A stretch of DNA of 64,000 nucleotides. It comes from Legionella parisiensis. Lineage in GTDB: Bacteria > Pseudomonadota > Gammaproteobacteria > Legionellales > Legionellaceae. The position numbers and the translations under genes were made by a program. Where the stretch lies: positions 1,990,585-2,054,584 of the forward strand of contig NZ_LNYQ01000013.1 in assembly GCF_001467945.1 (NCBI RefSeq), given 5' to 3'. The notes below the pieces were generated by a model, which was not told the DNA's origin, searched no databases, and worked only from the letters and a program-made list of their open reading frames with translations. The stretch's first letter is position 1. Each line of letters starts with the position of its first letter. Positions 56,507-64,000 of the stretch are shown piece by piece.

Positions 56507-56998
56507 GATAACATCCCTTTAATAGTCAATAAAATGATGTAAAATAAGCTTTCCACCTGCGAGCCGCATATACTGTGACTAATATTTTTTTCTAGCAAGC
56601 GCTTTCAAAAGGCAACAAGTACATGGGGATCACTCCTTATTTCCACCGAATCAACACAAGTTTCTTCCAACGCAATATCTCGCTCTTAGTGCAATATATA
56701 AAAAAGATTTTAAAGAAAGACAAATAGTAAAAAAACTTCCTGGCTTTTTTGTCTTGGATGACATAGTTTCCCTTATTTTGACTCGAATTGTGCAACGAGT
56801 TAAGTTTATTTAAGTCCCTCTAACTTATGGTTGCAAATTCTAATGTACTTGATTCTTTTGTGCAATTTAAAATTTTTAAAAAAGAAACGTCCCTTGATCC
56901 ATCGACAATTTAGTAAAATTAAATTACATTAACGAGCAGGCTAAATGTACCATTTAGTAAAAAACAAAGGCATGTAATCAAAATACAGGGGAAGTTTT
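56507..56998. other. Intergenic region between divergent MBOAT and manC genes
   Basis: A 492-base, very AT-rich stretch with no credible ORF. A weak promoter-like pair faces manC: TTGACT (56778-56783), 16 bases, TTAAGT (56800-56805). The transcript start would lie about 190 bases before manC. No repeat or RNA gene recognised. Confidence 0.35.
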
Positions 56999-58414
56999 AT
57001 GCAGTTAATACCGATAATTCTTTGTGGTGGTGCGGGTTCGCGCCTTTGGCCAGTCTCTCGAGAATTACATCCAAAACCTTTTATCCGAATACATGATGGA
57101 CAGAGCTTATTACAAAAAGCGTTTTTACGTGCATCCCTCTTACCCGAAGTAAAAGAGGTAATGACAGTAACCCATCGTGAGTTATTTTTTAAAATTGAAG
57201 ACGAATATCGGGCGATTAATAAAAATGCCGTTTCAACTTCTTTTATTTTAGAACCTTTTGGTCGGAACACAGCGGCCGCCATTGCTATTGCAGCTCTGCA
57301 AATTAACAAAATATACGGTGAAAATATTTTGATGCTGGTATTGGCAGCAGATCATTTAATTCATGATCAAGATGCTTTTCAAAACGCGGTAGCACAAGCC
57401 AGTGAATTGGCAATGCAAGGTCAATTAGTCACTTTTGGAATTCAACCCGATGCACCGAGTACTGCTTATGGTTATATCGAAGCAGAAGGTTCACAAGTAC
57501 TCCGTTTCATTGAAAAACCTTCATTCGAGAAAGCGCAAACTTATTTGGAAACGAATCGTTTCCTGTGGAATTCCGGCATGTTTCTTTTTACTGTGGAGAG
57601 CGTGCTCCAGTTAATGGAAAAATATTGCCCTACTATTTTATCTTCAGCCAAACATTGCATTGATCAATCCAGTCATGCTGAAGGAAAAGGATTTAGCCAA
57701 CTTGAACTGGATGCAGCAAGTTTTAATTTAGTACCGGACATTTCAATTGACTATGCTTTGATGGAAAAATCGTCAGAAATCTCTGTAGTTCCCTGTGATA
57801 TCAACTGGACAGATGTAGGTTCATGGGCCACATTAGGTGATCTGGTTGAAGCAGATAATCAAGGGAACCGAATTGAAGGTGAAGCTTTTTTGCATGATGT
57901 TGCTAACTGTTATATTCAAAGTGATGAGCGCCTTGTAGGTGCGGTTGGAGTTGAAAACCTCATTATCATTGATACACCCGATGCATTGTTGGTGGCTGAT
58001 AAATCCCGCGCACAGGATGTCAAACACATTTATACACAACTCAAAATGCAAGGACATGAAGCACATAAGTTGCATCGTACTGTTCATCGCCCATGGGGTA
58101 CTTACACGGTGTTGGAAGAAAGCCATCGTTTCAAAATTAAACGTATTGAAGTCAAACCAGGAGCGAGTCTAAGCCTGCAAATGCATCATCACCGCAACGA
58201 ACATTGGGTAGTGGTAAGTGGTATGGCCAAGGTAATAAATGGTGAGGAGACTTTTTTTGTCAATACCAACGAATCTACTTACATTCCAGCAGGTCATCAA
58301 CATCGTTTAGAAAATCCAGGTGTGATTGATTTAGTAATGATTGAAATACAAAGCGGTGAATATCTAGGGGAAGATGATATTGTTCGCTTTCAAGATAATT
58401 ATGGACGTGCTTAA
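56999..58414 (+). CDS. manC: Mannose-1-phosphate guanylyltransferase / mannose-6-phosphate isomerase
   Basis: Makes GDP-mannose, the precursor of GDP-fucose-type sugars. The protein has 471 residues, type II. The N-terminal pyrophosphorylase domain has GGAGSRLWPVSRELHPKPF, and FIEKP is in place; the C-terminal cupin isomerase domain has SLQMHHHRNEHWVVVSG. It is 59 bases ahead of gmd and on the same strand as gmd and fcl, so the three form a GDP-fucose-type operon. Confidence 0.95.
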   Translation: MQLIPIILCGGAGSRLWPVSRELHPKPFIRIHDGQSLLQKAFLRASLLPEVKEVMTVTHRELFFKIEDEYRAINKNAVSTSFILEPFGRNTAAAIAIAALQINKIYGENILMLVLAADHLIHDQDAFQNAVAQASELAMQGQLVTFGIQPDAPSTAYGYIEAEGSQVLRFIEKPSFEKAQTYLETNRFLWNSGMFLFTVESVLQLMEKYCPTILSSAKHCIDQSSHAEGKGFSQLELDAASFNLVPDISIDYALMEKSSEISVVPCDINWTDVGSWATLGDLVEADNQGNRIEGEAFLHDVANCYIQSDERLVGAVGVENLIIIDTPDALLVADKSRAQDVKHIYTQLKMQGHEAHKLHRTVHRPWGTYTVLEESHRFKIKRIEVKPGASLSLQMHHHRNEHWVVVSGMAKVINGEETFFVNTNESTYIPAGHQHRLENPGVIDLVMIEIQSGEYLGEDDIVRFQDNYGRA

Positions 58415-58473
58415 AATTACAAAAGGCAATGGAATATAACTTACTTTAAGAAAAGTATTTCGTAAGGGAAAAA

Positions 58474-59556
58474 ATGAAAAAAGCATTAATTACTGGAATT
58501 ACAGGACAAGATGGAACCTACTTGGCAGAGCTTTTACTTCATAAAGGCTACGAAGTTCATGGAATAAAACGTCGCTCCTCTTTATTCAATACCGATAGGA
58601 TTGATCATCTCTACCAAGATGTTCATCTAGAGAATCGAAGATTTATTTTGCATCATGGGGATCTCACCGATTCTACGAATTTGATTCGCATTATTCAGGA
58701 GATTCAGCCAGATGAAATTTATAATCTTGCTGCAATGAGTCATGTTGCGGTCAGTTTTGAAACACCAGAATACACAGCTAATGCGGATGGTATTGGCACA
58801 TTAAGAATCCTAGAGGCCATTCGTTTGCTTAAACTGAATGACAAAACTCGTTTCTATCAAGCATCTACATCAGAACTTTATGGTTTGGTGCAAGAAGTGC
58901 CACAAAAAGAAAGCACCCCCTTTTATCCGCGCAGCCCCTATGCTGTTGCCAAACTTTATGCTTATTGGATCACTGTTAATTACCGGGAAGCCTACGGTAT
59001 CTATGCGTGCAATGGAATTTTATTTAATCATGAAAGTCCAATCCGCGGCGAAACTTTTGTAACTCGCAAAATTACACGGGCTCTGGCAAGAATTAAGCTG
59101 GGTTTACAAAAATGTCTCTATTTAGGAAATTTAGATGCCATGCGGGATTGGGGACATGCACGGGATTATGTGGAAATGCAATGGCTCATGCTGCAGCAAG
59201 AACAACCGGAAGATTTCGTAATTGCTACGGGCCAACAATTTAGTGTCAGAGAGTTTGTAGAGGCAGCCGCACAAGTAGTCAATATTAACATTACTTGGCA
59301 CGGTGAAAATGATAAAGAAATTGGTTGTGACGAAAATGGTAACAAGATTATATGCGTTGATCCGCGTTATTTCCGTCCTTCAGAAGTAGATAATTTGTTA
59401 GGCGATGCTACTAAAGCAAGAGAAAAATTAGGTTGGATCCCCAAAACCAGCTTCCAATCATTAGTCTCTGAAATGATGCTCGAAGATCTCAAAATAGCGC
59501 AACGCGATGAGTTAGTAAAACAACATGGATTTGCAGCCTATGATTATCACGAATAA
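58474..59556 (+). CDS. gmd: GDP-mannose 4,6-dehydratase
   Basis: Converts GDP-mannose to GDP-4-keto-6-deoxymannose, an SDR of 360 residues. [15 protein letters not shown] at the start, KRRSS (NADP phosphate binding), TSELYG and [10 protein letters not shown], and [20 protein letters not shown] are typical. The 3' end overlaps the next gene, fcl, by 32 or 17 bases depending on the fcl start. Together with manC and fcl it should supply GDP-fucose or a similar sugar. Confidence 0.95.
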   Translation: MKKALITGITGQDGTYLAELLLHKGYEVHGIKRRSSLFNTDRIDHLYQDVHLENRRFILHHGDLTDSTNLIRIIQEIQPDEIYNLAAMSHVAVSFETPEYTANADGIGTLRILEAIRLLKLNDKTRFYQASTSELYGLVQEVPQKESTPFYPRSPYAVAKLYAYWITVNYREAYGIYACNGILFNHESPIRGETFVTRKITRALARIKLGLQKCLYLGNLDAMRDWGHARDYVEMQWLMLQQEQPEDFVIATGQQFSVREFVEAAAQVVNINITWHGENDKEIGCDENGNKIICVDPRYFRPSEVDNLLGDATKAREKLGWIPKTSFQSLVSEMMLEDLKIAQRDELVKQHGFAAYDYHE

Positions 59557-60526
59557 AGATGCGACGATAAATACTTCATCAAAAATTTATGTTGCTGGTC
59601 ACCACGGTATGGTGGGTTCAGCTATAGTTCGACAATTGCAAGAAAAAGGATATAAGAATTTACTGCTTCGTAGCCGTGCTGAATTGGATCTTACGAATCA
59701 AGCAGATGTCATGTCATTCTTTAAGAAAGAAAAGCCAGATTATGTTTTTTTAGCAGCTGCAAAAGTCGGTGGAATTCATGCCAATAATTATTATCGTGCT
59801 GAATTTATTTATCAAAATTTAATGATACAAACCAACGTAATTCATGCTGCTTGGCGAACTGGTATTCAGCGATTATTGTTTTTGGGCTCCAGTTGCATTT
59901 ACCCACGAGACTGCCCTCAGCCGATATGTGAAGACTATTTATTAACTGGTTCTTTAGAACAAACAAATGAACCTTATGCCATAGCTAAAATTGCCGGAAT
60001 AAAGCTCTGCGAAAGTTATAACCGTCAGTATGGGACGCATTATGTATGTACCATGCCAACGAACCTCTATGGTCCCAATGATAATTATGATTTGCATAAT
60101 AGCCACGTGTTACCCGCCTTAATCCGCAAAACACATGAAGCAAAATTGCGAAATGATGCACATCTTTTTATTTGGGGTACAGGTAGGCCTAAACGAGAAT
60201 TCCTTTATGTAGATGATATGGCGGATGCTTGTGTTTTTCTTATGGAGCATCCTGCTGCTCAGGGTATCTTTAATATTGGTAGTGGGATGGATGTGAGTAT
60301 ACACATGTTGGCTGAACTCATCATGGATGTGATCGGATTTACTGGAACTATCGCATTTGATCCGGAGAAACCTGATGGCACACCACGGAAACTATTAAAT
60401 ATTGATCGCATGAAAGAGCTTGGCTGGGTGGCGCAGACTCCTTTACGAGAAGGAATTGTAAAAACGTACCAGGATTTTTTGAGTAATGAAAAGTATCACA
60501 CATGTCACAACACAATTCCCGCGTAA
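59525..60526 (+). CDS. fcl: GDP-L-fucose synthase
   Basis: Epimerises and reduces GDP-4-keto-6-deoxymannose to GDP-L-fucose, NADPH-dependent, about 333 residues. [11 protein letters not shown], the catalytic serine in LGSSCIYP, and YAIAKIAG are visible, and [11 protein letters not shown] is typical. The ATG at 59540 is as likely as the first ATG at 59525; neither has a strong ribosome site, and both lie inside the gmd gene, which suggests translational coupling. Confidence 0.93.
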   Translation: MDLQPMIITNKDATINTSSKIYVAGHHGMVGSAIVRQLQEKGYKNLLLRSRAELDLTNQADVMSFFKKEKPDYVFLAAAKVGGIHANNYYRAEFIYQNLMIQTNVIHAAWRTGIQRLLFLGSSCIYPRDCPQPICEDYLLTGSLEQTNEPYAIAKIAGIKLCESYNRQYGTHYVCTMPTNLYGPNDNYDLHNSHVLPALIRKTHEAKLRNDAHLFIWGTGRPKREFLYVDDMADACVFLMEHPAAQGIFNIGSGMDVSIHMLAELIMDVIGFTGTIAFDPEKPDGTPRKLLNIDRMKELGWVAQTPLREGIVKTYQDFLSNEKYHTCHNTIPA

Positions 60527-60599
60527 ATTTTTAGATAGTAGTCTCTGTTATATTTCTACTATCTTGGTCAAACTATACTAATTTTCTGCCTTCCGATGC

Positions 60600-60640
60600 T
60601 CACATACTGGTGTATGCCCCGCTTCGGGGCCCAGGCTATT
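60600..60640. repeat. Compact hairpins after fcl
   Basis: GCCCCG-CTT-CGGGGC (60616-60630) is a perfect six-base-pair GC stem. CATAC (60602-60606) and GTATG (60612-60616) form a further small stem just before it. The flanking CCCAGGCTA is shared with the hairpin at 23808-23834, so it may be a decayed copy of the same element. It lies between convergent fcl and wzm. Confidence 0.5.
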
Positions 60641-60752
60641 ATGGCTCAATCTAGCGAAATGTAAGCAAGGCCTAAAGTAATTATTTGAAAATTTGGCTCC
60701 CTTAAAAAAAGCCCTTCTCTACACTATCAATTAAATAAAGGATGATTTCAGT

Positions 60753-61574
60753 CTACAATACATCTGCAAAACCATCTTTTGTTTTCTGAAATCCGAGAAA
60801 TCCTATATAGGCAACACCCATACTAATTACAAAAAAGACACTCAGAGTGCTCCATTGGGGAAATTTTCCAAAAATAACAAGACTTCGAGCTTGTTCAATT
60901 ATAAAAGTTAATGGGTTGAGGAGTAAAATCTTTTGAAACATCTCAGGTAACATACTAATTGAATAGAAAACAGGCGAAAGATACATCACGATTTGTAAAA
61001 GAAATGCCATCAGATGAGCAATATCTCTTATATATACCCCTGCCGAACAAAGAAACCAACTCAGACCTAAAGTAAAGAAAATTAGAGGGAGAAACAAAAA
61101 AGGCAGCAATAAAATCGTTAGGTTAATTTTGCCTAATAAAAAGAAAGAAAAGGCTACTAATATTAACGTATTAATTATTGCGTGAAAAAGAGTTGTTCCG
61201 ACGATCACCCATGGAAAAATTTCAATAGGAAAAACCACTTTTTTTACAAAATTTGCATTACTTACAATCATAATAGGGGAACGATTCATACATTCAGAAA
61301 AAAAATTCAAAATAATTAAACCAACATAGATCAGTAATGAATACATCAGGTTATTAGTAACACCGGGCCATTGGATACGCATAAAAACACTAAATACGAG
61401 CGTATAAAGTCCTAGCATGAGTAAAGGAGCGAGTATTAGCCATAATACTCCTGCAAAAGAACCACGATATCTCATTAAGATATCTCGCTTAATGAGTTGA
61501 AAAATAAGATTATGGTGACGCCATAACATTAAAAACATCTGTGCAGGGTGATTTTTTGATAAAGACCGACCCAT
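60753..61574 (-). CDS. wzm: O-antigen ABC exporter permease Wzm
   Basis: Inner-membrane permease for undecaprenyl-linked O-polysaccharide, an ABC-2 family protein of 273 residues with six helices. IKRDILMRYRGSFAGVLWLILAPLLML at the N terminus and LNPLTFIIEQARSLVIFG near the C terminus are family signatures. The frame is open 21 codons upstream; AGGGA before the ATG at 61574 decides the start. Its ATPase partner Wzt lies 10 kb away, an unusual gap, since the two are normally adjacent. Confidence 0.9.
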   Translation of the reverse strand: MGRSLSKNHPAQMFLMLWRHHNLIFQLIKRDILMRYRGSFAGVLWLILAPLLMLGLYTLVFSVFMRIQWPGVTNNLMYSLLIYVGLIILNFFSECMNRSPIMIVSNANFVKKVVFPIEIFPWVIVGTTLFHAIINTLILVAFSFFLLGKINLTILLLPFLFLPLIFFTLGLSWFLCSAGVYIRDIAHLMAFLLQIVMYLSPVFYSISMLPEMFQKILLLNPLTFIIEQARSLVIFGKFPQWSTLSVFFVISMGVAYIGFLGFQKTKDGFADVL

Positions 61575-61822
61575 TTCATTCCCTAACAAGTACACATCCA
61601 GATTGAGACTATACAACAACATTCGACAAAAATACATACAACACCTAAGTCATCGTATGAATAAATTATGTTAACTGGTTGTATAATATATATTTATGAA
61701 AAGGACCTCATTAAATATTTCAAATAGCTTGTACTATCTAAAGGGTATGTTTAAACTACTTAGTGCTGTTATGGTTAAGGATAAACATATTAGGGTTGCC
61801 TCAGAGCACCAAGTTTAGAGAA

Positions 61823-63007
61823 ATGATTCGTAAAATAGCTCACTCATTATTTAATGTAACACATATCAATTTGTTTTCAGTCGCTTTTAAAATGCTCGTG
61901 AACAGTAAACGCAAGTTTATTGGCATGGTGGTCGGCGCGACATTTTCTGCCTTCATTATCATGCAACAACCGGCTATTTACCAAGGAGTGACCGACCGTG
62001 TTGTAGCACCAATTCGAGCGATCACTGGAGTGGATTTATGGGTTATGAATGACACCTCGTTTACATTTGCTGATCCTGTTCGTTTTGGACCTATAGATGT
62101 CTATCGTGTTCGTAGTATTCCAGGAGTACTCTGGGCGAAACAAATATATCGAACTTGGCAAACGATGATTCACCCTAAAACTTCGAAAACTACCACATGG
62201 GAGCTAATTGGTGTAGATCCTGATACTCTTTTTGGCTTGCCAGAAACCATGATTGCGGGTACTCGCTCCACAATCCACCGTGCTAACTCAATGATCATTG
62301 ATGGTTATGCGTTAAAACAGTTTGAAACATCAAATAAAAAATCACTTCAGCTTGGTGATAAATTGCTTGAAGGACGAAATAAGTGGGTAATAACAGGAAT
62401 TACAAAACCGCTACGTACTTATATGTACGAGCCTAAAGCCTATATCACGAGCAATCATATTCCCAATATTTCTAATAAGCCTTCTTTTATTTTAGTGAAA
62501 ATAAAACCTTCATATAATCTCTATCAAGTCGCCTATGCCATACGCAATGCAACGGGTTTCCTGCCATTAACCCCATCACAATTCGTCGATCGCGCCAATA
62601 AATTTTTTCGTGAAAAAACTCCTATTATTATTGCATTTATTGCCATAGCCATTGTTGGGTTTGTTATTGGACTTGTTATGATGTGGCAGATTTTCACTAA
62701 TTTTGTTTTAACCAATCTTCACCAATTTGGCATGTTGAAAATGTTAGGAGTTTCCAGTTCATCATTAATCAACATGGTATTATTCCAAGCCTCTATTATA
62801 GGTGGATTGGGTTATATTCTTGGGCTAACATTAACATCCCTATTTGGATTTATTTTTCATGATACTACTGTTGCATTCCATCTAACCTGGCAGATCATTT
62901 TATTAGGTGCATTAGGATCGACAATAATCATTGTTTTTTCATCTTATTTTGCTATCTTAAAAGTCTTACGTTTGGATACGGTAGAATTATGTCGCGACTC
63001 AAATTAA
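61823..63007 (+). CDS. FtsX/DevC-like ABC transporter permease
   Basis: About 394 residues with an N-terminal helix (GMVVGATFSAFIIM), a periplasmic MacB-like domain, and three C-terminal helices (IAFIAIAIVGFVIGLVMMW, then SIIGGLGYILGLTLTSLFGF and a final one). This is the layout of DevC, LolC and MacB permeases. A GTG at 61763 is in frame upstream; I use the ATG at 61823, preceded by AGAG. Its ATPase and a membrane-fusion protein follow at once, so it is part of a tripartite exporter like DevBCA. The substrate is unknown. Confidence 0.82.
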   Translation: MIRKIAHSLFNVTHINLFSVAFKMLVNSKRKFIGMVVGATFSAFIIMQQPAIYQGVTDRVVAPIRAITGVDLWVMNDTSFTFADPVRFGPIDVYRVRSIPGVLWAKQIYRTWQTMIHPKTSKTTTWELIGVDPDTLFGLPETMIAGTRSTIHRANSMIIDGYALKQFETSNKKSLQLGDKLLEGRNKWVITGITKPLRTYMYEPKAYITSNHIPNISNKPSFILVKIKPSYNLYQVAYAIRNATGFLPLTPSQFVDRANKFFREKTPIIIAFIAIAIVGFVIGLVMMWQIFTNFVLTNLHQFGMLKMLGVSSSSLINMVLFQASIIGGLGYILGLTLTSLFGFIFHDTTVAFHLTWQIILLGALGSTIIIVFSSYFAILKVLRLDTVELCRDSN

Positions 63008-63717
63008 TGGACACCAGGGAATCTCCTGTCTTACATTGCATGGGCATTGGCAAAACCTACAAGACAGGTACCACAACGCTTTCTGTATTAGATAATTTTT
63101 CATTAGCACTTCAACCAGGTGAAATAGGCATGTTAATGGGTGCATCTGGATGTGGAAAAACAACGTTGCTCATGATCGCTGGAGGGATTCTTTCTCCTGA
63201 TCAGGGAACTTGTTCAGTATCCGGGAATGACCTTAATAAAATGTCACCGAAAAAAAAAGTTGCTTTTCGTGCCGCCCATATCAGCTTCCTTTTTCAACAT
63301 CTTCATTTATTTCCAGCCTTGTCTGCCCTTGAAAATATAGCATTGCCATTGTTGATTGATGGAGAGTCACCTGAGAAAGCCCATCAGAAAGCAAAACAAC
63401 TGATGATTCGTTTAGGGCTTGAAATCCATATTCATTCTAAATTAGATACTCTATCTGGTGGACAAAAACAAAGAATAGCGATGGGACGTGCTTTAATTCG
63501 CGCCCCCCGTTTAATTCTTTGTGATGAACCCACAAGCAATTTGGATCGGGATAGTACTGACTTGGTTTTTTCGTTGATACGGGAATACGCTCAAATGTAC
63601 GGATGTACTTTTTTAATTTCTACTCATGATTATCGTATTATGTCACATGCGGACACAATACTTGAGTTTAAAGGATTAAATGATTATCAAGTAATTTATC
63701 GAAAGGAAACAGTATGA
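62989..63717 (+). CDS. DevA/LolD-like ABC transporter ATPase
   Basis: A 242-residue nucleotide-binding protein: Walker A GASGCGKTT, signature LSGGQKQR, Walker B LILCDEPTSNLD, and H-loop STHD. The LolD/MacB-type family uses this short form. It overlaps the permease gene by 19 bases and the following fusion-protein gene by four (ATGA), so the three are coupled. Confidence 0.92.
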   Translation: MSRLKLMDTRESPVLHCMGIGKTYKTGTTTLSVLDNFSLALQPGEIGMLMGASGCGKTTLLMIAGGILSPDQGTCSVSGNDLNKMSPKKKVAFRAAHISFLFQHLHLFPALSALENIALPLLIDGESPEKAHQKAKQLMIRLGLEIHIHSKLDTLSGGQKQRIAMGRALIRAPRLILCDEPTSNLDRDSTDLVFSLIREYAQMYGCTFLISTHDYRIMSHADTILEFKGLNDYQVIYRKETV

Positions 63718-64000
63718 AAAGAAAAATTATGTGTGCCAGTTTTCTGTTACTTTTGATCATTGGCTTATGCTTATCGTTTTTATTAAGTCGAAAAATGATA
63801 ATGCCTCAAAATATATCGGCTCCAGTTGCTGCAAAAGAAGAAATAATTGCACCAGCGATTCTTGACTCCGGAAACGACATGACTCATGTTCCTAGCATTC
63901 AAAGTGGAATTGTAAAAAAGATAAATGTTACAGTGGGTCAGATGGTAAAAAAGGGAGATATTTTATTTTCACTCGATGACACCATAGGGCTACATAATGT
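63714..64000 (+). CDS. HlyD/DevB-like membrane-fusion protein, N-terminal part (runs off the window)
   Basis: The first 95 codons show an N-terminal membrane helix (CASFLLLLIIGLCLSFLLS), then a biotinyl-lipoyl-like segment (SGIVKKINVTVGQMVKKGDILFSLDD), the hallmark of periplasmic adaptor proteins. Its start overlaps the ATPase stop. It should bridge the permease to an outer-membrane channel. Rest not visible. Confidence 0.85.
   Translation, partial: MKRKIMCASFLLLLIIGLCLSFLLSRKMIMPQNISAPVAAKEEIIAPAILDSGNDMTHVPSIQSGIVKKINVTVGQMVKKGDILFSLDDTIGLHN

Overview
The window is an AT-rich stretch of a gammaproteobacterial chromosome, almost certainly Legionella or a close relative. Pointers are a histidine kinase of the LqsS/LqsT/CqsS type, very large cytosolic proteins that look like Dot/Icm effectors, a fused aspartokinase-diaminopimelate decarboxylase, and small hairpin repeats between genes. 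The genus call rests on recognition of these families, not on a database search. I saw no rRNA, tRNA, CRISPR array or insertion sequence.

Layout. 1-3016 (minus) is a short operon: glutamine-synthetase-like ligase, aldehyde dehydrogenase and the 5' end of an iron-type alcohol dehydrogenase, probably amine or amino-alcohol metabolism. 3336-5348 holds a heme-oxygenase-like protein and the quorum-type kinase. 5470-13272 is housekeeping: mutS, tamA-tamB, hemB. A small exported protein and a FadL-type porin follow. 16086-23792 carries the lysC-lysA fusion, an AddA-like helicase-nuclease, the Fe-S carrier apbC/mrp and a CsiV-like protein.

23861-35426 is the accessory, effector-like block: two tandem small membrane paralogues, a chimeric second diaminopimelate decarboxylase, a 1475-residue protein with a candidate C58-type cysteine protease at its N terminus, an SAHH-like protein, an MFS transporter and a GDSL hydrolase with an unusual repeat insert. 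35436-41808 returns to envelope and housekeeping genes: msbA, lpxK, an exported protein, a GNAT, pyrD and a methyltransferase.

42187-61574 is an O-antigen/LPS locus: rmlBA and rmlDC (dTDP-rhamnose), manC-gmd-fcl (GDP-fucose type sugars), a second gmd-like gene, one glycosyltransferase, two methyltransferases, an ABC exporter split into wzt and wzm, and an MBOAT plus AlgJ-like O-acetylation pair beside a decayed MBOAT copy. Sugar precursors would be polymerised at the inner membrane, possibly capped by methylation, recognised by the Wzt C-terminal domain and exported. 61823-64000 starts a DevBCA/MacAB-like exporter operon that runs off the window.

The three most unusual items are the decarboxylase whose N terminus matches, without gaps, the N terminus of the neighbouring protease-like effector; that protease-like domain itself; and a methyltransferase with four 28-residue heptad repeats that resembles in concept the WbdD chain-length ruler.
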